Source: Nereocystis luetkeana
Lineage: Eukaryota > Sar > Phaeophyceae > Laminariales > Laminariaceae
Direction: 5' to 3'
Assembly (NCBI GenBank): GCA_031213475.1
Contig: JARUPZ010000009.1
Location: 12,550,961 to 12,614,960, forward strand
DNA length: 64,000 bases
The position numbers and the translations under genes were made by a program. The notes under the pieces are model-generated. The model was not told where the DNA came from and made no database searches. It saw only the letters and a list, made by a program, of their open reading frames with translations. Each line of letters starts with the position of its first letter. Positions within the stretch are counted from its first letter, which is position 1. Shown piece by piece: positions 11,588 to 23,187 of the stretch.

Positions 11588-12490
11588 CTACGAGGCCAAC
11601 GCTCCAGAGAAAATTTCAGCGTAAGGCGGCGGCAGGGTGCCCCCGCAACCCGTCATCTCATTACCACCGTCTTCCTTCTCGTCAGTAGTGGAGTGCACGC
11701 CCCTCACGCTAGTGTCTTCCAACTGGTCCGTCATCTCCTCTTCCGCATCCAACCGCATAGCTTCGGCGACGTCCTCCTGGTCCTCCACTGTCGCCTCAAC
11801 CTGAGCCGTTTCATTGACGGCCACATCGGCGCACTCGTCCGGATAATGTTAAGGTTTGCTAGCAAATTGACCATCTCCGTGTCAGCGACGGGCAACCCCT
11901 GCCCGTTTGCCAGGCGCACTTGCGAGCTCACGTTGTTGAGCGTTTTTTCCTGCCCCTCCACCCCAGGGTCATTGGAACCGTCTGACCCGCCTTTCCCGTC
12001 GGCTACCGTGGGAGTAGCCTCCATGTTCAGCGGCAATGTGTTGGCTTTGACCCAGCACCTGGGTGGTAAAGGGGTCGCCTCTTCTCGTGGACACGGGAAA
12101 CCGTGCACAACCTACACTTGAGATCCTCCTTGATCAAGCAGTAAGTTGCAGGACCTCAACCCTTGGGTCCAGTGTAAGCCGCGAGCGGTTCTTGCTATTA
12201 CCCTTTTTTCCTGAACCAGATATCGCACTCTTTCACGGTCCCGCCCCACGGCCCTCCTTGTCTGTACTTGAGCGCTTTCTCGCGGGGGCTTTCACGTTAT
12301 CCTTCGTGGAGGACTTGGCAGCAACACACGCGTGACAGATGCGGTGCATTGGGTTGCCAACATCTGATTCCTCCATCTCGTCACCATTGCCGTGAAGCCG
12401 ACCACCACAGCCTCCACTACAAGCATGTTCGTCAGGGAGCTCTGGTGTAAGGCTTGGAATAGTGCCCGGTTCACCTACTGCACAGGGCAT
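11588..12490 (-). pseudogene. broken zinc-finger-like coding region, possibly transposon-derived
   Basis: Read on the minus strand, three blocks look coding but are interrupted. Block 1 (12490-12233) has a Cys/His cluster: ACSGGCGGRLHGNG, then NPMHRICHACVAAKSS and a basic tail. This fits a small zinc-binding domain. It ends at a TGA, after which the same frame continues as KSAISGSGKKGNSKNRSRLT before a second stop. Block 2 (about 12108-11850) reads PREEATPLPPRCWVKANTLP and on to EMVNLLANLN. A one-base shift near 11845 leads into block 3, which is acidic (VEDQEDVAEAMRLDAEEEMT) and ends at 11588. The composition contrasts with the plus-strand shadow ORF. The family is not identified; transposase-associated zinc fingers look similar. 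Confidence 0.42.
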
Positions 12491-12559
12491 CGTGAGTCTC
12501 TACTGCTCGGGCGGTAAGGGTGCGGTCTCCTGCCATATTGCTTTTTATAATGGGAATAG

Positions 12560-13400
12560 GTCGAAGCTTCCATGGAAGCTTCCACGACTTCCACGGAAGC
12601 TTTTACCACTTCCACGGAGGCTTCCACCACTGCCATGGAAGAGGATGGAAGTTTCTACCAAAGCTGTGGAAGCTTCCATGGAAGCGCTGGAAACTTCAAT
12701 GGAAGTTTCCGAGGAAGCTTCCACAGTTTCCATGGAAGCTTCCGTGGAAGATGCATCCATGAAAAATTCCATGGATTTGTGGAAGCTTCCGCGGGAAGTC
12801 TGGAGTACTTCCGCTGAAGAAATTCTCCCAGAAGCTTCGGGCTGCTTCCAGCTTCATTCACCACTTCCACAGAAAATCTCTAAGCCTACGTTTATGAAAA
12901 CTCGAGTGAGCTTCCATGGAAACGGTGGAAGCTCCCGTGGGAGAAGTACACGCTTCCATCGAAGTAGCGGAATATTCAGTTTGGGTCAACGTTCCACGAT
13001 TTCCACTACTTCTATGAAGTCTTGGAGGAGCTTCCACGACTTCCATGGAAGCTTGTGGAAGCTTTGACTTCTTCCATGGAAGCTTGCGGAAGCTTCCACT
13101 ACTTCCATGAAGCCTTAGCTGAGCTTCCACCACACCCATGGAAGCTTCTGCTACTTCCATGGAAGCTTCTACCACTTCCATGAAAGCTTGTGGAAGCTTT
13201 CACTACTTCTATGAAGTGGGAGAGGAGCTTCCACCACTTCCACGGGCACTCCCATCACTTCGATGGACGTAGAGTTAGCTTCCACGATATCCATGGAGGT
13301 GGTAAAAGTTTCTGCGACTTCTCTTGAACCTTGTGAGCTTCGTGGCACTTCCACGGCTTATGTTGAAGCTGACACAGCTTCCTTGGAAGCATACTGCACT
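12560..13400. repeat. palindromic TTCCATGGAAGC minisatellite
   Basis: Degenerate tandem units of about 18-24 bp are built on TTCCATGGAAGCTTCCAC. They combine the palindromes TTCCATGGAA and GGAAGCTTCC. Because the unit is nearly its own reverse complement, both strands carry open segments spelling MEAS, VEAS, SFHGS or KLPWK repeats. It adjoins the broken minus-strand region 11588-12490 and may be its decayed repeat domain. In-frame stops and shifts occur on both strands. Confidence 0.8.
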
Positions 13401-13795
13401 CACACACAGAGTGAACAGGATACCGGCCTGTTGGTGTCCTTTATCATTGGTTAAGTGAGCTGCATGTGGTCGATTCCCACGAACTCGGCGCTTACATAAT
13501 CGGCCGAACTTTAGCAACCGAGTACGAGTAGGCAGTATTTTGTAGCAAGCGATGCGAATTTTTGAGCGGTGGCCAGTGGTGTGGGGTATTATCGGCAGCA
13601 AGTAGTTCAAGCGTAGCTGGTGGGGGTGGATGTGATCGGCGTACTCGTGTACTGCAGTTGTTCAATTTCCCGTTTTGTTTGTCCAGTTCGTTTGATTCGT
13701 TTCTTCGTTGTTTTGTTCGCTTTCGATCAACATACTCGACGAACACATGTTGACGACGCTTATGAATATCCTGCTGGGTGAGGTTGCAGCGATAA
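13401..13795. other. non-coding spacer
   Basis: No supported gene or repeat. Confidence 0.3.
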
Positions 13796-14338
13796 TTAAA
13801 CAAATAGTTCCAGAATAGTACAATACGGTATGACTACTACTGTAGTACGTTTGCGTAGACATAATCGGGCGGGGCTGGTGATGGTGTCGTGTGCGTTGAC
13901 AACGGTGGGCGCAACTGAAAGAAACAGTTGGCGACCACACTCAGGCGCCAGGCGGGCTCTTCCTAGATGGGGTCCAGACCTTCGGCCACGATCTTCATGC
14001 CCTCGTGTTCCCACAAGATAGCTATGATGCCGCAGTTTTGGCTGGCAATGATGTGGTCGTGTGTTTGAGGCATCGACGATGAGCCTGAACAGTCGCGCTT
14101 CATCAGGCCGTGCGTCGACATGAGATGGGGGCAAAGACAGTAGAGACAGCGCCAAAAACGTGGCTACAACAAACGTGCAACAGCAGGTGTGTGAGGAGAG
14201 TTTTTTGTATTCGACAAGGAGAATAATCGAATCAGATGCCACTTGTTCTCGCGCGGCCAGTTCAGTGCACGTGTTTTGGGTTTTATTACAAATACCAGCA
14301 CATGCAAACGTAGGTCGACTCGGCTTACGCCACGTCAA
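13796..14338 (-). CDS. doubtful 180-residue ORF with a hydrophobic leader
   Basis: An uninterrupted minus-strand frame holds a hydrophobic run (TFVVATFLALSLLSLPPS, about residues 55-72) followed by HVDARPDEARLFRLIVDASN. That could be a signal peptide and the start of a secreted protein if translation began at an internal site. After this the frame turns Arg/His-rich, and a neighbouring frame reads more protein-like (CGIIAILWEHEGMKIVAEGL). This suggests a frameshift, an intron or chance. No family recognised. Confidence 0.2.
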   Translation of the reverse strand: MTWRKPSRPTFACAGICNKTQNTCTELAAREQVASDSIILLVEYKKLSSHTCCCTFVVATFLALSLLSLPPSHVDARPDEARLFRLIVDASNTRPHHCQPKLRHHSYLVGTRGHEDRGRRSGPHLGRARLAPECGRQLFLSVAPTVVNAHDTITSPARLCLRKRTTVVVIPYCTILELFV

Positions 14339-14712
14339 GTTACTGCCTGAACAAAAATATGGTAGGGCCTTCCTTGCCGCCTAGTGATTGGCAACACCTC
14401 GTTCGTAGTCATTGCTGACTTAAATCGTTCGTGACGGTGGCCAGAAGGGCCTAGGCATATAGGTAATCCGAAGCATGTTCTGGCACCAAAATTACGGGCA
14501 GTTATCTTCAATACGTGCCTGCTTTAATCAAGCAACTGCCCATGGGCGTGACCGTTATTGGACTGTCTCGCGAAAAACGTGATACCTCGTAAAATGCCGG
14601 GGGTGTAAATGTAGCTACAGCGCTCGCTCGAAGAACTGCACAGAGAATAACGTGGATTGCGCAGGCCCAACGAGGGGTCTGAATTGAATGGGTGGCGGGG
14701 CGGGGGGTTGGG
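14339..14712. other. non-coding spacer
   Basis: No supported gene. Confidence 0.3.
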
Positions 14713-14910
14713 GTAGTCTGTTTCATGCATAACCGTTGTCGTTTAATGATAGACTCTCGCATCTCCACAATGCCGGGACGGAGCACGTCGGGTTTTCACC
14801 GACCAGGCAGACATTGCTTGTACCAAGCGCGAAGCGCCGTGAGGTGTCCAGCGAATGGCATGAAGGCTGAGCTGCATCCTACTAAGAACCGCTTGTGAGG
14901 CGGACTTGCA
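14713..14910 (-). repeat. dispersed repeat C, copy 2
   Basis: The reverse complement matches 881-1077. The best block is GTCTGCCTGGTCGGTGAAAA followed by GACGTGCTCCGTCCCGGCAT. Copies lie 13.7 kb apart in opposite orientation. Confidence 0.65.
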
Positions 14911-17529
14911 TATTGATGACAGCTTAAATGAGTTTATCAAATATCCGGTGTAGCCACTTCCAGAGATAGCATTGAGAATAGTATAAAGCTGCCTCTTGGT
15001 TTCCGTACCATGAACACTCCGTGAGACGATCATTCCCACTTGTGCGGAGTGAATATTATTCACCTCGCACGAATTATCTAAATCCACAACCAGCTGTGGG
15101 CGACCGCTAAAAAACAAGCAAACCAACAACAAACGGTACCCTGGTTGTCTAGCTCACGTAGTGAACGACATGTTTTACAGTGTCGTTGCCGACCGACGCC
15201 AACCCAACCTGGGGGGGGGGGGTATGATGTGCTTGCACCAAAGCCGTAGACTTGCCTGGCATTTTTCTCTCCAGCGGAAGGCGGCCCGTGTGTCGTGATG
15301 ACACAGGGGCGGGATGGATTGGGTGAAAGGGATGTTGATGCCCCAATCTTCATCGGCACGGATTGCTGCCTTAAAGCATGATTATCGTTTCTTCGTTTCG
15401 CGTGCTCGGGGGTAGGGGACGCCTGGGAGAGGTTGTCCGGTTTGTGGTTGACGTCTACACGCCGAAGGATGGGACTGTGTTTTAATCGCTTGTTGCGGTC
15501 GGCGCTTGCATGGTGTTTGCCACCAATGTGTGTGGTGTGCGTTTGGTTGTGGGGTTGGAGCGGCAGATAGATACTGTTGGGTTTTGATGTCCATAGCGTA
15601 GGGCTAGCTGGCGTTACGTTCTGCTGCTGCCGTGGGTATCTATGCAGACCCCAGCAAATTCTTCGTGGACGCTGGGAAGAGGTCTTGTTCTTATCGTTTT
15701 CATCCCTCCATGCCTGACCTTGTACACTGCCGTGTCCTAGTGCTCCTGGGGTGGGATTTACTAGGACTGGGCAATATTAGTGCTTGTGTCCCTACCGTAG
15801 CCTTGACTTCCATGTTGTCCCCTTGTTTCGGTCGGCACTTGCGTCGTGGCGGTAAAGGGGGCGTCCTTAGGTTGGTTGATAAACCCTACGGGAACGAGCA
15901 TCTTTAAGGTTGTTGGATAATTCCTGAGTCTGCGTGGTTTAGGGCAGGGAACGGCTTGCAGACCGAACTATCGACGTCACACTCGACCGGAAGACCGCGA
16001 GGTACTTTCGGGGGGGGGAGGGGGGGGATGCACGGTCAACCAGCGTTATACTTCAGCAACCTCAACTTCCTCCCGTTTGTCGCATACGGAGCAGTAGCGC
16101 TCAACGTAAAATTTTCGGGGGCATGCACGGACAGGGAATTTGGGATCTCACGTTTTGTGCAGCACCTTAAATACAAGGAGATATGTTAGGGTGGTGTTCG
16201 GTAACGATATTTCAGACTGACCTCAGACGGGACGGTAATGCTTTTGGCGGTGGTTTTGCTGACGGTAGACGGTATTTCGTTGTTTGACGGCAACCAATTT
16301 GACGGAAACGGTAAAACCAAAAATACCGGTAATATATCGGCGGTGAATAGGACACGACGGTAATTTCGTTGACGGTAGACGGTCATTCGTTTTTTGACGC
16401 AAACCAGTTTGAGTGAAACGGCAAAACCTCACCATCCACCACCGACCTCGAACTCGGGGCTAGCGAAGCAGCAGACTCAGCCTCTGCACATGAAAAAGCA
16501 GCAGACTCACACACAACACTACTACCACTGTCTGCACCGCTCATACTTCTACTCGACCACGCTGATCGTGATGTGGGCCTAGTAGGCAGACTTGTGTTGA
16601 CGTGGTGGCAAGCACTCTCTGTCCACGCGTCCACACACGTATTTTATCCCGAAAGGGAACCAGTGGAACCTTCTGACCAGAAAAGAAAAAAGAACACCCG
16701 CCACCTTGCGCGGTATCCAGTACTGACAGCCCCTCAGTAAGGGGGAGACCGTCTGCGGTTTCCAGTCGTGCCAAGCGATTTTGACCGCATATATCGGGAT
16801 ACCGCCTTTCTCAGACCGCCATATTGAGAGACCCCCACTGACTGTGTCCATATCAACAATCAAATAAAACAAACGAAAAATAATATTGGGAGGCAACTTT
16901 AACTGTTCTTGGGGGGCGGCGGCATGGGTTTTGATGACTGTCGACGCCCAACCCACACCGGTTTGATGCTGCTCGACCGCTACACGCACCCTTGTATGTT
17001 TAAAATACTCTGATCCTCGCTTGCTGGAGGGCCGGAGTAACCTATTTGGCCATCACAGGTGGGTTTGTGTAGCAGCACACGAAATGAATCGAGAACAGGA
17101 AACTCTTGACCAGATACATGCATTCCTAAATCACGTTTTCGGCTTGGCAACCTTCAGCCCCCCCGCTGTGGAAATCCTCATGCTGAACGTCGACCAAGTG
17201 AGCCACACCAGTGTGCGAAACCGAAGGTCTACCATAGGGGTCGCACGTTTAAGTCCAAAACACCTTCCCGCCGACGGGGCTTCTAAACTGATGAGGAGCG
17301 ACCCGATACTCACAACTACAGTAGTAGTATTAATAGAAGTAGGAGTATACGAAGCAACACCTATATTTGCTTTTTATGTGTATGCACTTATTTTTTGCAA
17401 GCCCATTCGGTTTAATTGCGCATCGGGTTTAGCTCACGTGCGCGCGTTCTCCACATAAAACCTTTATTTCTACCAGTCGATATTCAGCATACCCAGTGTC
17501 CGTGCTGATTGATATTCCTAGAGACTAGA
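14911..17529. other. non-coding stretch with simple repeats
   Basis: It contains a poly-G tract near 15210, a second G-rich tract near 16008-16027, and a degenerate direct duplication at 16256-16428. Overlapping ORFs up to about 145 residues have no recognisable domain and no consistent coding style. Confidence 0.35.
16256..16428. repeat. direct duplication of a ~60-bp GACGGT-rich unit
   Basis: Two copies (16256-16318 and 16368-16428) share TTGACGGTAGACGGT, TTGACGGCAACCAATTTGA (second copy TTGACGCAAACCAGTTTGA) and GAAACGG(T/C)AAAACC. The spacer between them is also rich in ACCGGTAA and CGACGGTAA words. Confidence 0.65.
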
Positions 17530-17735
17530 GAAGCGCTGTGGTTGCAAAACTACGATACAAGGATGCCACACCGTAGAACAGTATGGGAAGTACACGATGC
17601 CATCGCGCCTGGGTTTTGACCTCAGAGCTTGTATCTCTCTCGGATTGAAGAACCGGCGTGGACGCTGGTTGTGCTGGATGTCGACGGGTAGAAAACACGG
17701 TTAAATGTGAAGAATACCCACACAAGCACAAGATA
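17530..17735 (-). repeat. dispersed repeat D, copy 1
   Basis: The minus strand reads TTCTTCACATTTAACCGTG, TTTCTACCCGTCGACATCC, AGCACAACCAGCGTCC, GCCGGTTCTTCAATCC and GAGAGATACAAG. The same ordered words occur at 41345-41565 (+), 49325-49500 (-) and 20884-21110 (+). Confidence 0.7.
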
Positions 17736-20700
17736 CGTACCTCCGTTCCCCTCGCTGCCTCGGCAAGGAATGCTGCGAGGCATGCCCTATCAGCCTAATT
17801 GCGAGTGGGGTAGGTCTTTCTGGCGGGTGTAAGGCCGGACTCACCCTCAAGGAGTGATACCTTCTTGCTGCTGCCTGTGGCCGCGAGGCTCAGGCGGGAG
17901 TAGAGTTGGGTCGTCCGTGGTGCGTCAGGCACGGAGACCTACGATTCGCGCGTCTTTTTTAGGCAGCTGCGGCAGAGCAGCAATGCTCAATCGGGGTGTC
18001 CGTGCACGGAGGCAGGCGCCACCACAGGCCACACTACGGCACAGTCTATTGAGCCGGTTGGAGGCTGGATTCGACGACGAGGGAGGAGGGAGACTGAGCG
18101 TCGACGTGCGGGGAAGAGACGGATTGACCTCCCCCTGCGCGAGAATTTTATTTTTCAGATCAGAACCGCAAGTGCGAGGAGCATTTTGTTTTTCAGGATG
18201 ACGGAGAAAGGGAATCGACTGGAAGGGAATGACAACGAGTGAGTGCACGCGCAAAGGAGCGGGTGGATTGGGTCAAGGCGATGAGGCGGCCATGAAGAGC
18301 GGCAGGAAGACGGCGCACGGAGACCCATGATCTGCGCGCACACTATCATCACGAGAGAAGCAGTCATAGTTTGTTTTTTCCTGGTTTTGTTTTTCACGAG
18401 GTAGAATAGTATCTACCGGTACTTGTTATTAACGCCACTGGTCTTGGTAGTTCAACGAGTGGTATACCCTTCATGGGGAATAATATACGCAATTATCAGG
18501 GACGTGGTATCATAACTGTGCTTCACCTTTTTGTGTCAGACAGTCCAGGAAGAGATGGCGATCGTTGATATTCGTGTGGTAGTAAGGTTCGATTGCTCCT
18601 TTTTTCACTGCATATATATCCGCGAGTCTTCACTCTGACAGCACTTCAGATAGCAGGCAGGTGTATTCCTCTTTCGTTTTCACGACTACCGTGCGTTTCG
18701 TACGGTGCAGGCAGCACTTCAGACAGCATCAGCTGTAGTCAAGCAGCCACGAGTTGGTTAGTGGTGGGAACGGGGGTACTCTTCTATGTTATAGTTGAGA
18801 GGATATACCCGTGGCCATGTTAGTACAATTTGCACATTGGTTTTTTAGCTTGTGTGCGCTTTCTTCGTCTCATGTATTTTGAGGCAGCCGAATTTTCGAT
18901 TTTTTTTTGTTTTTCGGATCTTCCTAGGGCTCCAGCACCTTTGTGTGACCACGGACTCCTTCGTCAGAGAGTTCATGTGAGAACAGCAACAACAACGCAC
19001 GTGGACAACCCAGATATCATATCATAAGTATGTCCAAGGAGGAATACGAGAAACGAAAGACAAAACGTGTTCAGTAGAGCTCCTCGCACGAGGAACCTGA
19101 CGAAGTCTTGGTGCCACACCTATACTGTTGTAGCGCGCGTCTGTGCATGGCGTCGTTACAGCTACGGCTGTGGAGTTGACGGTACCAGAAGTAGCCACGT
19201 CGAGAACGCAACGCGACGGGAGCTTCTCGACGTACGTGCTACTGCCTCTAGGATGCAGCTGTGGCCATGACCGCTATTGTATCCCTGCTGTAGAGATACT
19301 ACTACTACTACTACTACTGTATGCAGAGGGCACGGTATACCGGTATACCGCATCATAAGTATTGACAACGCCGGAGACACAAAATGATGCAAATTTCTGC
19401 GTGCGATTACCTCTAAGCTGCAGCTGTGGCCATGCCCAACCGGACTACGCACAGGCTTCCACAGATAGTAGTACTGGCATGGGGGTAATGGTCATACGCC
19501 TGGTTTAAGAAAACGAACAATGGGAAACAAGAAACTCGGGAATCGTGACACTGGAGTTATGACCTTACCGCGAGACGCACGATTTCTTAGTAGTAAATCC
19601 AGCTCGGATCACCTCATTTGTTTTTTACTGATGTTACAGCAGGTGCCCGGTGTCTGCAGGACCTCTATACAGAAAAGATACATGGATGCTTATTGCGAGG
19701 GTCAACACATCTACAGTTCGGAGGCCTCAATTGCAGAACTCTCATACCTCGTTGCCAAACCACGATGACAGGCTGATGCTCAGGATCCTTCGCGTCGTCC
19801 AGTTCCTAGACCCGGATGGAGGGAGCGCTTCTATCTATGCTGGATGCAATTATGCCAGTAGTAGTGGTAATACGTACCAGGTATTGCCTATCTACAGTAC
19901 TTCTGCAGAAGGTCGCCTGCTCGGACAAGGTCAGCTTGGGTGCTCGGTGTGGATCAGATTCGTAACTTTCTTCGGGTTGCGTTTAGTCGATGAGGTGCCC
20001 TAGGCAAACCTCACACAAAAGCTGTCTGTCGCGACGCACCTACTCCCGATTTGAAGGGAAATGCGTTGGAACAGCTGTACACTCACCTTCGGCGGTACTT
20101 TGGGTTTAGGGTTGACCCCGTGGCCGAATATTCACTTAATGAAATGTGTGTGTGTTCTCGCATCATGTTTCGAATCCTGCACACCTAGTGGTCGTGGTTG
20201 TGCTGGGTTCATACGTATCAGTAGAGACCTGCGAGGTCGGCTCATCGTACTATTAATATTGCCCCCAGCCTTCGAATTTTGTGTGTGTTCATCACATTGA
20301 CGCTTTTGTTTAGGAGTGCAGCCCCGTATTTGGGCACAAACCCCTCATAATCCAGTCAAAGTAGTTAGTCGCCAAAACGGGATTTCAGTCATACTGTAGA
20401 AGTGTCGATCAGTTTTTTCCACTCACCGACACGAGTCCTGTGTGGGTTTGTTGTCTTCGCATTCAACCCAACAACAGCAGTGCACTACTGTACTACGCCC
20501 AGTGTCCGTCCTAAATCCACATACTGTATAATACATGTACTACGGTAGAAATTCCTTTTGGCCGCAGACGGTGAGACAGAGAAAAACCTCAATAATAGTA
20601 ACAATCGCAAAGCAATGGCTGCAACAAGTGAAATGCCAGCGTACGAACCCGCCCCCACTATTCACCCTACTCTATCTAGGGAGATTGATGCAACCTACAG

Positions 20701-20883
20701 TCCTGCGTGGTCAACTTCCGACACAGATGAGCAGGTAAAAACTTGAATTCCTTAATTCATCGGCACGAGCGTCAACTACACTCACTCGTAGCCCATGATG
20801 ATGTATTGGCGACGGCCATTTCAAGACCGGTGAAGGTCTGATGACTAGAACAACAAACTGCTGACAACGGCTATACTGAGACA
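17736..20883. other. non-coding stretch
   Basis: No supported gene. It has an (ACT)n microsatellite near 19299-19320. Two direct words, GACAGCACTTCAGA and GGCAGCACTTCAGACAGC, occur at about 18637 and 18710. The ORFs are short and unconvincing. Confidence 0.35.
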
Positions 20884-21110
20884 ATGTGTGCGTGTGAATT
20901 TCACACCAAGTACTGTTAAACACACGGTTATTTCTACCCGTCGACATCCAGCACGGATAAGCGATGTCGACGAGTGTGTGTTCGTGACATAAAACCGTTG
21001 TTTCTACTCGTCGGCATGCAGCACAAGCAACCAGTGCTCGCAACCCTAGAGAGATACAAGTTACCGGGTATGTGTCAACAAAACTACGCCACAGAGATAC
21101 TGCATTATTG
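20884..21110 (+). repeat. dispersed repeat D, copy 2 (partly duplicated)
   Basis: It carries two successive versions of the core: TTTCTACCCGTCGACATCCA (about 20930) and TTTCTACTCGTCGGCATGCA (about 21000). These are followed by GCACAAGCAACCAGTG, GAGAGATACAAG and CTACGCCACAGAGATACTGC, as in the other copies. Confidence 0.65.
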
Positions 21111-21339
21111 CTATAGAAATATCGGTTCCATGTGGAGGACACCCGAACACACCCACCCACTCATGTTCATGCCTATAATAGTAGTATGTATATATTCTCT
21201 GAAGAGATATAAAAGCTCTGGCCACACAACCGCACGCAGGATAGAAATACTACATTCTAATAATGAAGTGAGGAGAGTGCCATGCGCAAACGCCATATCA
21301 TCGTGCAGGATGCGACAGGTACAACGTACACGCTAATTA

Positions 21340-21725
21340 TAATAGCATTTAATTTTAATAGATACAGTACAACAGGAAGAAGAAGAGAGAAACATCAGGA
21401 AAGAAACACATACATGGGAATAAAGAGAAAAAATAAGGAAAATAAATACGGCTGTAATAAGCGGAAAACAAACTGCTGGCTGTGCAAAAAGAAAATAGAG
21501 AGAGGGAAAAATAAACAAAGACAGACATCGAGAAAAGGAAAAGGAGCAAATAAATGCCAGTCAGTACTCCGAGAAAACGAGAAAACTTGAGGACCGGCAA
21601 AATTTTAAATATAAACTCTCTCTGCGGGTGGGCATTGGCACAGTAGTAAGCACTGGTCACATTATCATCATCATGATCATGGTGGTGATCATCCTCATCG
21701 TCATCATCATCACAATCGAAAATAC
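21340..21725. repeat. purine-rich tract and (ATC)n microsatellite
   Basis: 21355-21590 is strongly A/G-rich on the plus strand and produces a Lys/Arg-rich pseudo-ORF. 21660-21720 is an imperfect ATC/ATG triplet repeat with the palindrome TGATCATGGTGGTGATCA. Both are composition features with no gene support. Confidence 0.6.
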
Positions 21726-22084
21726 CATCGGCGCCCATACACACCCTACTGTCGTTCCCCTCTCCTGCATTTTTTCTCGTCTTCTTCTGTTTTTCTGTCC
21801 GCGTCGGTCGTGCAGCATTATTATTATATTACTGATGTTTAACAGTTTTTGTTTCGTTTCATTTTTTACATGGCATTCTGTGCCAGGCGGGTGGGGTGTA
21901 ATTCTATCACTTCAGGCGAAGTTTCTCACGCGTGCCCGAATAAACGGACGCTGTTGCAATAATGAGGTACCTTTGTCACGAAACTGCTGCACGGGATTGC
22001 TCCCAGAGGTTAAAAAGTTTTTGCTTCGGCAAACGGCGGCCGGCCAACTCGACCCGGATCTCTGAGCCTAATCCTAAACCTATG

Positions 22085-22595
22085 TAAGGCCACTTCTTGT
22101 GCAGTCGGATTAGCAGTCAGTTGGAAATGGTGCTATCGGCACGTTCGCACGAGCTTTTGCCCCAAAAATGTGCGAAACGGCTGTTTCTTGCCTCAGAATG
22201 ACTTGGACTTCTCTCCAAGACCTATCTAGAGCTGTTTTCCGCTTCTCCAGGTGCCCAGTTGCAGGAAATCACCTCTGGTACTTTTCCGATCCAACTGGGT
22301 CAAATACGATTACAACCCCCGACCGGATCGGAAAAAACGTTTTTCCGATCCGATGCCCGATCGTAATCGTATTTGACCCAGTTGGATCGGAAACGTACCG
22401 AAGGTGATTTCCTGCAACTGGGCGCATGGAGAAGCGGGAAACAGCTCTAGATAGGTCTTGGAGAAAAGTAAGTGCAAGTCATTCTGAGGCGAGAAACGGC
22501 AGTTTCGCAGATTTTCGGGGCAAAGGCTCGTTTTTACGTGCTGATGGCACCATCTCCAACTGACTGCAAATCCGACTGCATAAGAAGTGGCCTAA
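22085..22595. mobile_element. foldback element: 511-bp imperfect inverted repeat
   Basis: The left arm runs TAAGGCCACTTCTTGTGCAG ... CAACTGGGTCAAATACGATT. The right arm is its reverse complement out to CATAAGAAGTGGCCTAA. Arms of about 250 bp are roughly 88-90% identical by eye and meet at CGGAAAAAACGTTTTTCCG near 22340 with almost no spacer. Transcribed RNA would form a long hairpin. There is no ORF and no clear target duplication. Confidence 0.85.
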
Positions 22596-23118
22596 CGATA
22601 AAATAACCAGGCAGGGCCTGCTTTGTTCGAGTTTCAGCTGGTCGTCGTGGTTGGGACGGCTCTTTGTTGTTCGGGCAAGTCTATACAAGGAAGTTCGCGT
22701 AAACGGTCAAATCTACGCCAGATCACGTGGATGGTGTCTATGATTGAAACAAACAAGCGCTGGACGCTGCCCGAGGGGTACTGATACAGCTGTCGACGAA
22801 TACAGAAACGAAATGATAGATCGGGTGGCCAGGTATCGGTTAGACTAGCTCTTACAATCTACTCGTAGCTGACTATTCATTGTTTGTTTCTTGTTGAGTT
22901 GTTCAATGGGGGGGCGCGACAGCTTCAGTACTGACACCTGGCACTGCTATTATTGACGGCAGTAGAAAGGAGACAAAAAAGGGTGTGGCTAAATTCTCGA
23001 ATCGATTTTCTAGGCCAGACGGGCACCAATGTTGCTATCTCCGCCTGGAATACGATGCTATATTTTTTCCTCCTTCTCTCTTGCTTCTTGCATTTTTGCG
23101 TTTCTCCTCCCTAATCCG

Positions 23119-23150
23119 CCCCCCCCCCCCCCCCCCCCCCCTCCCCCCCC
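23119..23150. repeat. poly-C tract
   Basis: A run of 23 C, one T, then 8 C, immediately upstream of the LINE relic. Confidence 0.95.
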
Positions 23151-23187
23151 GCAGTAGTTGTTTGTAACGAAGATAAGGTGAACCCGA

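Noticed and set aside
11291-12121. 276-codon plus-strand ORF
   Set aside because: The minus strand has more protein-like blocks (acidic, zinc-finger-like). The plus frame looks like antisense Pro/Ser/Arg shadow.
12462-13067. 201-codon plus-strand ORF with KLPWK/MEAS repeats
   Set aside because: Produced by the palindromic minisatellite; similar ORFs exist on both strands and several frames.
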